Positions 33,546-42,338 of a DNA stretch of 64,000 nt are shown in pieces. The stretch spans positions 72,121 to 136,120 of the forward strand of contig NZ_FZOB01000005.1 of NCBI RefSeq assembly GCF_900188395.1, read 5' to 3'. Source of the stretch: Desulfurobacterium atlanticum (GTDB lineage Bacteria; Aquificota; Aquificia; Desulfurobacteriales; Desulfurobacteriaceae). A program made the position numbers and the translations under genes. Below the pieces are notes generated by a model, which saw nothing but the letters and a program-made list of their open reading frames with translations, did no database searches and had not been told where the DNA came from. The number at the start of each line of letters is the position of its first letter. Position 1 is the stretch's first letter.

Positions 33546-34139
33546 CTAAAGCCTTACAACGCTTTTTGCGTTTGATAAAAACTGAACCACATCGTAAGCG
33601 TTTGATGCCTCTCCAACTTCAAGAGAGTCAAGGAGGTTAAAGTAGTTAAGACATGTTCCGCAACAGATAATTTTTGCACCTTTCCCTTCAAGTTCTTTCA
33701 GTGCTTCTACGATTTCCTTATCTGCGCCTTTACACGCAAGCTTAACGGCGGTATTTATAAGGACGATACCTTTCGGCAGAGGTTCTGCATTTATAAAGGT
33801 TTTAATAAATCCTTTTATAAGGATTTCTCCCAACTCTTTATCTTCACCGACGTAAGTGGAGGCTATTAAAACGGCATAATCTCCTGTTTTCTTTTCCGAA
33901 TTTTCTTCAGGAAGAGTGCATGTAAATCCTTTTGCTATGGTGATGTAGAACAATCCCTCTTTTTCCTTAACATCAATAGTGCAGCCTTTATTTTTGGCAA
34001 ACCGACTTACGTTCTCTTTTGCCGCTTTATTATCAACTATTACCGTTATAATACCTTCTTCAATCTCTTCAAGAGCCTGTTTGGTTTTTAATACAGGTTC
34101 TGGGCAGGGTAGCCCTTTGCAATCAATTACTTTTTCCAC
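33546..34139 (-). CDS. yedF: YedF-type sulfurtransferase-like selenium metabolism protein
   Basis: The 197-aa protein has an N-terminal TusA-like domain (CKGLPCPEPVLKTKQAL, with the C-P-x-P motif) and a C-terminal DsrE-like domain with ICCGTCLNYF. This fusion is the YedF family, which tracks with selenium use in bacteria, though its reaction is unknown. The start is GTG at 34139, with GGAGG (RC of 34146-34150) 6 nt upstream. It overlaps the LptE-like gene by 17 nt. A selenoprotein SelD in the same window supports the selenium link. Confidence 0.85.
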   Translation of the reverse strand: MEKVIDCKGLPCPEPVLKTKQALEEIEEGIITVIVDNKAAKENVSRFAKNKGCTIDVKEKEGLFYITIAKGFTCTLPEENSEKKTGDYAVLIASTYVGEDKELGEILIKGFIKTFINAEPLPKGIVLINTAVKLACKGADKEIVEALKELEGKGAKIICCGTCLNYFNLLDSLEVGEASNAYDVVQFLSNAKSVVRL

Positions 34140-34656
34140 TTTCTTCCTCCAGTAGTTTTTCTCCCAATTCCCTGAAGATTTTTTTAGCTGCTGCTTCTAT
34201 TGCTTCCTTTTTTCGCTGTTCCACCTCAGATGGAGAACCAACTGCACTGTAAAATTCATAAGCACTTATTGTAAATGTTTTAAATGGATGTTTGTAACCG
34301 TATTTTATAAGTTTTATTGTTGCAGTTACGTTAATCTTATACTCTATTGCCTGGTCGTAAATATTATATCCTACGGAATAGCTGGAAATGTTTTTAACAG
34401 TTGGTTTTATGATAATAGTTTCGTCAGGAATAGGTTGCATGTCAACCATAAATCTTGAATCTGTGTAAAACGCTTCATCTGCCGCTTTTGAGAAAAATAT
34501 ATCCGCTCCCTCTTCTGGTGTTCTGTTTGTAACGGGGGCTATGTAAACGTGTTTTATCGCTTCTTTTTTTGTTGCATATTTTAAGGTGCTGCAGCCTGAA
34601 GATACTGCAACACCTGTTAAGAGAGCAATTACCAATATTCTATTTAACAACCACAT
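34123..34656 (-). CDS. LptE-like LPS-assembly lipoprotein
   Basis: The protein is 177 aa. It has an N-terminal signal helix with a lipobox-like SSGC at about residues 19-22, and then a beta-rich region beginning [15 protein letters not shown], as in LptE/DUF4136-like lipoproteins. The gene follows leuS with a 17-nt overlap, the same neighbourhood as E. coli leuS-lptE. LptE plugs the LptD outer membrane translocon. The sequence itself is weakly conserved, so the name rests on synteny and layout. Confidence 0.7.
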   Translation of the reverse strand: MWLLNRILVIALLTGVAVSSGCSTLKYATKKEAIKHVYIAPVTNRTPEEGADIFFSKAADEAFYTDSRFMVDMQPIPDETIIIKPTVKNISSYSVGYNIYDQAIEYKINVTATIKLIKYGYKHPFKTFTISAYEFYSAVGSPSEVEQRKKEAIEAAAKKIFRELGEKLLEEESGKSN

Positions 34657-37387
34657 TTACAAGCCTTCCCTTTACATAAATAAACTTTTTAATCTCCTTA
34701 CCTTCTGTGTACTTTTTAATTTTTTCAAGGCTCAGGACAACTTCCTTAAGTTTCTCCTCATCAATATCTGCCGGGACAGTTACTTTTTCTCTTACCTTTC
34801 CGTTTATCTGGACAGGAAGTTCTATTTCTTCTTTTATAAGGGCTTCTTCGTCAACTTTCGGCCATCTGTGTGTTGAAACCAGAGTTTTATGTCCGGTTAT
34901 TTTCCACATCTCTTCTGCGATGTGCGGAGTAACAGGAGAAAGCATAATTATCATCAACTCAATGGCTTCTTTTAGAGCGGCTTTATCTCCGCCCGTTTCA
35001 GGTTTAAACCTTGAAATCAGATTGAAAAGCTCCATGATTGCTGCTATGGCTGTGTTGAATTTGAATCTTTCATTAAATTCCTCTGTTACCTTTTTAAGGG
35101 TTTCGTGAGTTTTTCTTCTGAGTTCTTTTCCCGCTTTTGATAGAGTTGAAGGTGGTGTATCTTCTCTGAAGATTGAAGCGTTTTCCTCAACAAAGTTGAA
35201 AACCCGTTTTAAAAATCTGAAAGCACCTTCAATATCTTCCATTTTCCATTCAAATTCTGTTTCTGGTGGAGCGGCAAATAGAATGTAAAGTCTTGTTGCA
35301 TCGGCGCCATAGCGGTTTATCATATCTTCAGGACTTACGGTGTTTAGTTTAGATTTGCTCATCTTTGATAATTCACCGTGAGTTTTTACAAGTTCTTCAA
35401 GTTTCTCCTTCCAGTTTTCTATCTGCTTTGCTATCTCTTCATTTGAGATTACAAGCAGGAAGTTATCACCGTTTCCTATTCTGTTTTCAGAGAGAAACTC
35501 TTTTACCGTTTTACCTTTGTTTTCGCTTTTGCCACCAAGGGCGTTTATGAGTTTTGAAATATCATCTTCCTCTTTTATGCCTAAAACGGAAAGTGCTGTT
35601 TTAACTTTTATCCACCTTTTACAAACCATTCCCTGAGTTAGAAGGTTTTCAAAAGGTTCTCCTGCCTTGAAGAATTTATACTGTTTATGGGTTTCATCAG
35701 CTTTAAAAAGCCCAAGGTCTCTTAAAACCTTTGTAAAGAATCTTGAGTATAGAAGATGTAGAACGGCGTGTTCTATTCCGCCTATATACTGGTCAACAAC
35801 CATCCAATAGGAAGCTTCTTCAGGTTTAAACGGAAGAGTTTCACATTCAGGTGAGCAGTATCTTAAGAAATACCATGATGAATCAAAAAATGTATCCATT
35901 GTATCAGTTTCTCTTCTGGCAGAGTTTCCGCACTTTGGACATGTTGTGTTAACAAATTCTTCAACCTTTTCAAGAGGATTTCCCTCTCCTGTAAATTGAA
36001 CGTTTTCAGGAAGTTTTACAGGAAGCTCGGTTTCAGGTACAGGAACTATTCCGCACTTTTCACAGTAGATTACGGGAATGGGTGTCCCCCAGTATCTCTG
36101 TCTTGAGATGTTCCAGTCTCTTAATCTATACTGGATAGCTTTCTCACCTAACCCTTTCTTTTCAAGCTCTTCTGTGATTGCAATTTTTGCATCGGTGCTT
36201 TTCATTCCTGTGAACTTTTCAGAATTAACAACTACTCCGGGTTTTTCATAGGCTTCTTCAAGTTTTTCTGCATCTATGTTTTCGTTTTCAGGAGTAATAA
36301 CGATTTTTATCGGAAGGTTGTATTTTTTTGCAAACTCAAAATCTCTCTGGTCATGGGCAGGGACAGACATTACAGCTCCTGTTCCGTAATCCATAAGAAC
36401 AAAGTTTGCGATATAAACAGGTATCTTTTCATTTGTTAATGGATGGATAACGTAAGAGCCTGTGAAAACTCCTTCTTTCTCAAGCTCTCCCGTTGTTCTT
36501 TTTCTTTTTTCGGTTTTTCTCATTTTTTCAACAAATACTTTTACTTTTCCTCTCTGTTCCTCTTTCGTAAGCTTTTCTACAAGCGGGTGTTCTGGGGCAA
36601 GGACAAGATAGGTTACACCAAAAAGGGTATCCGGTCTTGTGGTAAAAACCTCAATATGTTCTACATCTTCTATCTTTTCCTCAAGGGGAAATTTTACTTT
36701 TGCTCCAATACTTTTACCTATCCAGTTTTTCTGCATCTCTATAACAGGGTCTGGCCAGTGTCCTTTAAGAAGTTCAAGATCCTGTAGCAGTTCTTCTGCA
36801 TAGTCGGTAATTTTGAGATACCAGCTGTCTATCTCTTTCTGTTCAACTGTTGTTCCGCATCTCCAGCATCCACCGTCGTCTTCAACCTGCTCATTTGCTA
36901 AAACAGTTTGGCATGTGGGACACCAGTTTACGGTGGTTTTTGCCCTGTATGCAATGCCTTTTTCAAGCATTTTTGTAAATATCCATTGGTTCCACCTGTA
37001 ATATTCTGGAAGGCAGGTTGCCACTTCCCTGTCCCAATCGTAAGAGAATCCAAGTCTTTTTAGCTGGTTTTTCATGTATTTTATGTTGCTTAAAGTCCAT
37101 TTTTTCGGGTGGATTCCCCGGTTTATTGCTGCATTTTCGGCGGGAAGGCCAAAAGCGTCCCATCCCATCGGATGGATTACGTTGTAACCAAACATCCTTT
37201 TAAAACGTGCCACTACATCACCGATGGAGTAGTTCCTCACATGGCCCATGTGAATCTTTCCAGAAGGGTAGGGAAACATTTCAAGAACGTAATATTTCTC
37301 TTTGTTTTCATCTATATCAGCTTTAAAGAGTTTCTCTTTTTCCCAGATTTCTTGCCATCTATTTTCTATTTCTTTGAACTTATACAT
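34640..37387 (-). CDS. leuS: Leucyl-tRNA synthetase
   Basis: The 915-aa class I synthetase has HMGH (in [19 protein letters not shown]), a CP1 editing domain (about 220-420), zinc-type cysteine pairs (CPTC, CWRC, then CEKC and CPKC), [10 protein letters not shown], and a C-terminal anticodon domain. It is a single uninterrupted chain, unlike the split LeuRS of Aquifex aeolicus. It is the first gene of a six-gene minus-strand operon, with GGAG upstream. Confidence 0.97.
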   Translation of the reverse strand: MYKFKEIENRWQEIWEKEKLFKADIDENKEKYYVLEMFPYPSGKIHMGHVRNYSIGDVVARFKRMFGYNVIHPMGWDAFGLPAENAAINRGIHPKKWTLSNIKYMKNQLKRLGFSYDWDREVATCLPEYYRWNQWIFTKMLEKGIAYRAKTTVNWCPTCQTVLANEQVEDDGGCWRCGTTVEQKEIDSWYLKITDYAEELLQDLELLKGHWPDPVIEMQKNWIGKSIGAKVKFPLEEKIEDVEHIEVFTTRPDTLFGVTYLVLAPEHPLVEKLTKEEQRGKVKVFVEKMRKTEKRKRTTGELEKEGVFTGSYVIHPLTNEKIPVYIANFVLMDYGTGAVMSVPAHDQRDFEFAKKYNLPIKIVITPENENIDAEKLEEAYEKPGVVVNSEKFTGMKSTDAKIAITEELEKKGLGEKAIQYRLRDWNISRQRYWGTPIPVIYCEKCGIVPVPETELPVKLPENVQFTGEGNPLEKVEEFVNTTCPKCGNSARRETDTMDTFFDSSWYFLRYCSPECETLPFKPEEASYWMVVDQYIGGIEHAVLHLLYSRFFTKVLRDLGLFKADETHKQYKFFKAGEPFENLLTQGMVCKRWIKVKTALSVLGIKEEDDISKLINALGGKSENKGKTVKEFLSENRIGNGDNFLLVISNEEIAKQIENWKEKLEELVKTHGELSKMSKSKLNTVSPEDMINRYGADATRLYILFAAPPETEFEWKMEDIEGAFRFLKRVFNFVEENASIFREDTPPSTLSKAGKELRRKTHETLKKVTEEFNERFKFNTAIAAIMELFNLISRFKPETGGDKAALKEAIELMIIMLSPVTPHIAEEMWKITGHKTLVSTHRWPKVDEEALIKEEIELPVQINGKVREKVTVPADIDEEKLKEVVLSLEKIKKYTEGKEIKKFIYVKGRLVNVVVK

Positions 37388-37467
37388 TTGGGTCCTCCGT
37401 GTAACTGAAAGTATTTATGCAGAAAAAATAATAGCACACAGGAGAAAACTTATAATTTAAAATCGGT

Positions 37468-37473
37468 TATAAT
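37468..37473 (+). promoter_or_regulatory. Possible -10 element upstream of flhF
   Basis: A perfect TATAAT lies about 44 nt before the flhF start. A second TATAAT is at 37451-37456. No good -35 is visible at 16-18 nt, and there is no sigma-54 or sigma-28 consensus. Confidence 0.3.
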
Positions 37474-37516
37474 ACAACTTGTATCTGAAATCGTTTTTCA
37501 AGGAGATAAGGGAGGA

Positions 37517-38689
37517 ATGTCTGTTAAAATTCTTGAAGGAGATAATCTTGAAGCACTTATAGAGAGAGCCAAAGCCATATACGGTGGCGATATAGAGATT
37601 CTTTACTATCAGGTTGAGACAAAATCGGGTTTGTTGCCTTTTACAAAAAAGAAGTTTTACAGGTTGTTTTTTAAAGAGAAGGATAAAAATAGTGGAGAAA
37701 CAGAAGCTCTTAAAGAGGAGCTTGACAGTTTAAAAAGCTTGATTAATGAGCTTAAGAAGGAGATAAAAACAGCTCCTGTAAATCACCAACCAGAAGAAGT
37801 ATATGTGCCTCCTCTACCGGAAGCCCCGTCCCATATATCTCAATCACTTTCCTCTTCTTTATCTCCCGCAAGTGGTGCTGTTTATCAGGATTTTACAGGG
37901 GATGCTATTGAGTTGTTAAAACTTCTTGAGTCAAAAGGGGTTTTCCCCGAAGTTGCCAGAGAGATTGTGGAGCCTGCATGCGGCCTTGACCTTGAAACCA
38001 ATAAACTTGATTTGAGTACGCCTACTTTTAGAGAGGCCCTGGAGAAAGGGATTTCTGTAAAGGTAAGATTTACAGGTAGGATTAAGGTTGATAATCCTCC
38101 AAAAATAATAGCGTTTGTCGGCCCCACAGGTGTTGGAAAAACGACAAATCTTTTTAAAATAGCATCTGACCTTGTTATAAACCAGCAGCTTAAGGTTGGG
38201 GTTATAAGTATTGATACTTTTAAGGTTGGTGCTATTCAGCAGGCAAGAATGTATGCAAATATTTTGAACATTCCATTTTTTACTGTGTCTGAAGGGAAAA
38301 GGCTGAGAGAGACCATCAGTAATCTTTCTGAAATGGATGTTATTTTGATAGATACAGTTGGAAGAAGTCATTATGATTACTGGCGTTTAGGAGAGATAAA
38401 GGCGATACTTTATAGCTCTGACAGGGGAATGGATGTGCATCTTGTTATCAGTTGTAATTATAGCAATGATGAAGCGATAGAAGTTGTTAACAGGTATAGA
38501 GCTATTTTTCCTGTAACCTCTTTGCTTTTAACAAAAGTAGATGAAACGAGGAAACCTGGGATTTTACTTAATCTGCCTGTTAAAACAGAGCTTTCGCTAT
38601 CCTATTTAAGTGTAGGACAGAGAGTTCCTGAAGATATAAAACTTTTAACACCTAAGAAAGTGGCAGATTATATTCTGGGAGATCTATGA
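37517..38689 (+). CDS. flhF: Flagellar biosynthesis GTPase FlhF
   Basis: The 390-aa SRP-type GTPase has an N-terminal variable domain, a linker, and a C-terminal NG domain with FVGPTGVGKTTNLFK (P-loop), DTFKVGAIQQARMYA and DTVGRS. It marks the site of polar flagellum assembly. It opens the flagellar operon, divergent from leuS, with AGGGAGGA upstream. flhA, its usual upstream neighbour, is not here. Confidence 0.93.
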   Translation: MSVKILEGDNLEALIERAKAIYGGDIEILYYQVETKSGLLPFTKKKFYRLFFKEKDKNSGETEALKEELDSLKSLINELKKEIKTAPVNHQPEEVYVPPLPEAPSHISQSLSSSLSPASGAVYQDFTGDAIELLKLLESKGVFPEVAREIVEPACGLDLETNKLDLSTPTFREALEKGISVKVRFTGRIKVDNPPKIIAFVGPTGVGKTTNLFKIASDLVINQQLKVGVISIDTFKVGAIQQARMYANILNIPFFTVSEGKRLRETISNLSEMDVILIDTVGRSHYDYWRLGEIKAILYSSDRGMDVHLVISCNYSNDEAIEVVNRYRAIFPVTSLLLTKVDETRKPGILLNLPVKTELSLSYLSVGQRVPEDIKLLTPKKVADYILGDL

Positions 38690-39549
38690 ACATACAGGCA
38701 GAAAAGCTTATAGAGCTTGTTAAGGAAAGGCATCATCAGAGTAAAAGCAGAAAGGCCAAATTTATCTGCGTTTCCAGCGGTAAAGGTGGAGTTGGAAAAA
38801 CAAATTTCTCCGTTAATTTTTCATGGCTTCTGGCTAACAGATTTGATAAGAAAGTTTTGCTTATTGATGCAGATATAGGGCTTGGTAATGTGCATGTAAT
38901 TCTTGGGGTTTCTCCTGAGAAAAATTTAAAGCTTCTTATGAAAGGAGCAGATATAAGAGATTTGATTCAAACTTACGAAAATATTGATATACTTCTTGGA
39001 TTTTCAGGTATTGATTCTTTTCAGGAACTTGAAAGTATAGATACCATTACAGTGATAAATAAACTTGAAAAGATAGCAGATATCTATGACTATGTTATTC
39101 TTGATGCTCCTGCCGGGATAAATGAGAATGTTTTGAAATTTGCCGTTTCTTCAGATGTTACCTATGTAATTACTACACCTGAACCTACAGCGATAACCGA
39201 TGCTTATGCTTTGATAAAAACTTTATATAAGCTTTATAACTATGATTGTATAAAAATTGTTGCAAATATGTGTAGAAATAAAAATGAAGGATTTTCAATT
39301 CTTGAAAGAATGAGAGCATCGTGTGAGAATTTTTTGTCTTTTAGACCAAAAGTGGCTGGAGTTTTGCCAGAATCCTTTAATTTAAAGGTTGCTGTTAGGA
39401 AAAGAGAGCCTGTTGCCATTTCAAATCCGCAGGATCAGTATGTTTTGGCTCTTATGGAAATTGCAGCAAGAGAAACAGGAGAAATTCTGAAAGAGGAAAA
39501 TAGCGGTTTTTTTGAAAAGTTGAAGAAATTTTTGGGCATTAAGAGTTAA
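38686..39549 (+). CDS. flhG: Flagellum number regulator FlhG (MinD-like ATPase)
   Basis: The 287-aa protein has the deviant Walker A SSGKGGVGKTNFSVN near residue 30 and LLIDADIGLGNVHVILG. The C-terminus ends in a short amphipathic helix (FFEKLKKFLGI) suited to membrane binding. FlhG limits flagellar number with FlhF. It overlaps flhF by 4 nt. Confidence 0.92.
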   Translation: MNIQAEKLIELVKERHHQSKSRKAKFICVSSGKGGVGKTNFSVNFSWLLANRFDKKVLLIDADIGLGNVHVILGVSPEKNLKLLMKGADIRDLIQTYENIDILLGFSGIDSFQELESIDTITVINKLEKIADIYDYVILDAPAGINENVLKFAVSSDVTYVITTPEPTAITDAYALIKTLYKLYNYDCIKIVANMCRNKNEGFSILERMRASCENFLSFRPKVAGVLPESFNLKVAVRKREPVAISNPQDQYVLALMEIAARETGEILKEENSGFFEKLKKFLGIKS

Positions 39550-39552
39550 TTT

Positions 39553-40164
39553 ATGTATGGAAAAAGCAGGAAAGAGCTTGTAGTAGAACATTTACCCCTT
39601 GTGAAAAAGGTTGCTAATAAGATTTATAGAAGAATTCCTGAAGGTATTATTGATTTTGATGATCTTGTTAATACAGGTGTTATAGGATTAATGAAGGCAA
39701 TTGATAACTTTGACAATTCAAAGGCAAATTTTTCTACGTATGCCTATATAAGAATTAGGGGAGAGATTCTTGATTATTTAAGAACTCTTGATTTTATGTC
39801 AAGGGGAGCAAGAGAAAAAGTAAAAAATGGAGAAGTGGAAAATTTAAAGGCTGAAATAATGTATATGGTTAGTATTGAAGAGCTTCTTTTTCAGGGAGCT
39901 GATAAATTGACAATTGCTGATACTTTGAAGTCTGAAGAGGTTTCCCCTGAGGAGAATGTTATTCTAAAAGAGATGAAGTTTCGTCTCGCAAGGGCTCTTG
40001 ATAATCTTTCTGAAAGAGAGAAGCTGATTTTACAGCTTCTTTTTGTTGAGGAGCTTGATTTAAAGTCTATTTCAAAGATTCTTAATATTTCTGTTTCAAG
40101 GATTTCTCAGATAAAAAAGCGTGCCATGGAGAAGCTATATAAGATTCTGGAAAAAGATGTATAA
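39553..40164 (+). CDS. fliA: Flagellar sigma factor FliA (sigma-28)
   Basis: This 203-aa sigma factor has region 2 (HLPLVKKVANKIYRRIPEGIIDFDDLVNTGVIGLMKAIDNFD, then FSTYAYIRIRGEILDYLR) and region 4 (LSEREKLILQLLFVEELDLKSISKILNISVSRISQIKKRA). It is shorter than the usual 240 aa, mainly in region 3. It follows flhG by 3 nt. It should drive late flagellar genes, which are not in this window. Confidence 0.9.
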   Translation: MYGKSRKELVVEHLPLVKKVANKIYRRIPEGIIDFDDLVNTGVIGLMKAIDNFDNSKANFSTYAYIRIRGEILDYLRTLDFMSRGAREKVKNGEVENLKAEIMYMVSIEELLFQGADKLTIADTLKSEEVSPEENVILKEMKFRLARALDNLSEREKLILQLLFVEELDLKSISKILNISVSRISQIKKRAMEKLYKILEKDV

Positions 40165-40197
40165 TAGAAAATACCTGGAATACTTACAGGGGTTATG

Positions 40198-42336
40198 ATG
40201 TTAAAGACAGTTTTGGATATAGCCGGCAGTAATATTTCTGTGGGAAGAGGGAAAGAGAAGGCTAATAAGAGAGGGGTGTTTGATTCTCTGTTTGCCAGTA
40301 TTTTAGATGGCAACTTAGATATAACCAACAGCAATGTATTTGTAGGAAAGGGAAGAGAGAAATTTAATAAGAAAGGGGTTTTTGATTTCCTGTTTGTAAA
40401 CATTTTAAATGATAAATTTGAGACTAAAAAGCAACTTTTTTCTGGGAAAACAGCTGTTAGTTCTGGTATAAATTTTGATAAAAAAATAAAGGAAGGAACT
40501 GGTAATAGTATTGGAATCAAAAATAATGTTAGATTTATTGATGAAAGTAAATCTAAAAAAGCAAAACTTAGAAAAGCAAAGATTTCTTATAAAGAGTTGA
40601 TCGGTCCTGCTGGAAGAAGTCCTTTCTTTAAATTTAATACTCCTGTTAATCCTAAGCTTAAAATAGACGATATTCCTGAAAAGATTTCAAGAAAAAAACA
40701 ACAAGACAGTGCTTCTCTAGAGAATAAGAGTTTGAATAAGGAATTTTATCTCTCAGAAGTCAATAGTGATTTAAAAGAGGATGAAGTTTTAGCAGAAAAC
40801 AGTAAAATTTTTTCCTTTGTCTTATCTAAGGCTGCAAAGAGAAAAGATGGAAATTTTGTAAATTTTGAACAGAGTAAAACAGAAGATTCTTTTTTTAAGA
40901 TTGAAAGAAAAGCTTTTTCTGTTTCTGGCGGAGATAAAAGTGAAATTAAATATCCTGATAACAGAGGGAAAAAGATTATAGAAGATGAAAAAAGAAATTT
41001 TAAGGGTATGAAATCAGAAATAAGAAAAAAGAAAATGGATAGCAGTTTTTTGGGAATAGCTGAAAGAAATGAGCAGGTTTCCGTTGGTGCTAAGTTTATG
41101 CCTGTGGATAAAGGTTTTTATAGTGGTAACGATACCCGTAAAAATAAACTTACTATTAATGTTTCTGCTGAAACACGAGCAAAGAAGTTAGAGGAAAATG
41201 ATTATAGAAAAATTGTTCATTCCAAGAGATACGGCAATGTGGATTTTGTAGAAACATTTGGTAAAAATACCGTAAGTAATACAAAAACAAAAGTTAAAGA
41301 TAGCCAGATTGTAATTTCAGGAAAAGAGGGAAGTGAACGTGAAGTTTTTGCTGAAGATAAAAATTTGATGGAGAATTTAGTCGATAAACGGGTGGTTAGT
41401 GATAAATTTGCAAGTTTTGATGATTCTAAGAAAACTTCGAAAAAAAATTTAATTGAGAAAGCTATTGATAAATTAGAGCTTGAAGGAAAAAAGAAAGATA
41501 TAAAAGTTGTGGAATTGAAAACTAAAAGTTTGCAGATTGAGAGTGGTCTTGAAAAGATTTCTTCAAGAAGACCTGAAATTAGAGCTTTGCAAAACACAGG
41601 GATTGACATTCAATCTCAAGAGTTGCAGGTGTATTCTAATATGAAAAACAACTTAAATGAAAAGTTTAAAAGAGTACAGATTGTAGGGAGTGAAAAAAGC
41701 ATAGAATCTAAAGAAAAAAATACAGAAAAAGGTATTTTTAGTGCAGATAGAAAAGGAAAGATTAAGAATTTTTCAGAAGAAAACTATAGAAGAAAAGTTA
41801 TGAAGTTTGGTGCAGATGTGGAAAATAGGAGTTTTAGACCGGTAGAGCATAAGTTTGAATCGTTTATAACAAATAGGTTAACCGATAGACACTTTGACAT
41901 AGATAGGCGTAGTTTAAGCCATGAAACACATTTTACAGATGTTTCCTTTCAAAGGCAAAATTTTCATAGTGTAGCTACTGCCGGCTCTTCAAGTAGTTAC
42001 TCTGATAATGGTGGAGCAAACTACAATAACCATGGTGGTAGTTTTCAAGGTAACAGTTCAAGTAATCCTGTTTCAGAAAGGTTTGTTCTTTCAGCCCAGT
42101 TTGAAGATTTAAGAGTTAAAGCGAAGATGATAAAAAGATTTATAAATGTTACGATAGAGATACCCCATGTTACCTTTAGTTTTGCTGATTTGAAAGATGA
42201 GATAAGAGAGATACTGAGAAATTCAAATCTTTCCGGTCTTAAAGTTAAAATAAAGAATAAAGGTAAAGAGATTTATTCAGAAACTGTGTTTTCCGATGAA
42301 GTTAGAGAGTCATCTTCTTTAGAATTAAGGGTTTGA
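40198..42336 (+). CDS. FliK-position protein, Lys/Ser-rich, probable hook-length control protein
   Basis: The protein is 712 aa from ATG 40198 (AGGGG 5 nt upstream; ATG 40195 is the alternative). The long central part is hydrophilic and low complexity, with no recognisable domain. The last 80 residues (QFEDLRVKAKMIKRFINVTIEIPHVTFSFADLKDEIREIL) have the shape of the FliK C-terminal domain. Residues about 6-73 are a tandem duplication of a 34-aa unit. Position between fliA and the rod genes, size and layout suggest FliK, the secreted ruler that switches export from hook to filament. Sequence support is weak. Confidence 0.6.
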   Translation: MLKTVLDIAGSNISVGRGKEKANKRGVFDSLFASILDGNLDITNSNVFVGKGREKFNKKGVFDFLFVNILNDKFETKKQLFSGKTAVSSGINFDKKIKEGTGNSIGIKNNVRFIDESKSKKAKLRKAKISYKELIGPAGRSPFFKFNTPVNPKLKIDDIPEKISRKKQQDSASLENKSLNKEFYLSEVNSDLKEDEVLAENSKIFSFVLSKAAKRKDGNFVNFEQSKTEDSFFKIERKAFSVSGGDKSEIKYPDNRGKKIIEDEKRNFKGMKSEIRKKKMDSSFLGIAERNEQVSVGAKFMPVDKGFYSGNDTRKNKLTINVSAETRAKKLEENDYRKIVHSKRYGNVDFVETFGKNTVSNTKTKVKDSQIVISGKEGSEREVFAEDKNLMENLVDKRVVSDKFASFDDSKKTSKKNLIEKAIDKLELEGKKKDIKVVELKTKSLQIESGLEKISSRRPEIRALQNTGIDIQSQELQVYSNMKNNLNEKFKRVQIVGSEKSIESKEKNTEKGIFSADRKGKIKNFSEENYRRKVMKFGADVENRSFRPVEHKFESFITNRLTDRHFDIDRRSLSHETHFTDVSFQRQNFHSVATAGSSSSYSDNGGANYNNHGGSFQGNSSSNPVSERFVLSAQFEDLRVKAKMIKRFINVTIEIPHVTFSFADLKDEIREILRNSNLSGLKVKIKNKGKEIYSETVFSDEVRESSSLELRV
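40213..40416 (+). repeat. Tandem 102-nt (34-aa) duplication inside the FliK-position gene
   Basis: Units at 40213-40314 and 40315-40416 encode LDIAGSNISVGRGKEKANKRGVFDSLFASILDGN-like and LDITNSNVFVGKGREKFNKKGVFD-like segments. They share GK/R-EK-N-K-GVFD at the same spacing. Confidence 0.85.
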
Positions 42337-42338
42337 AG

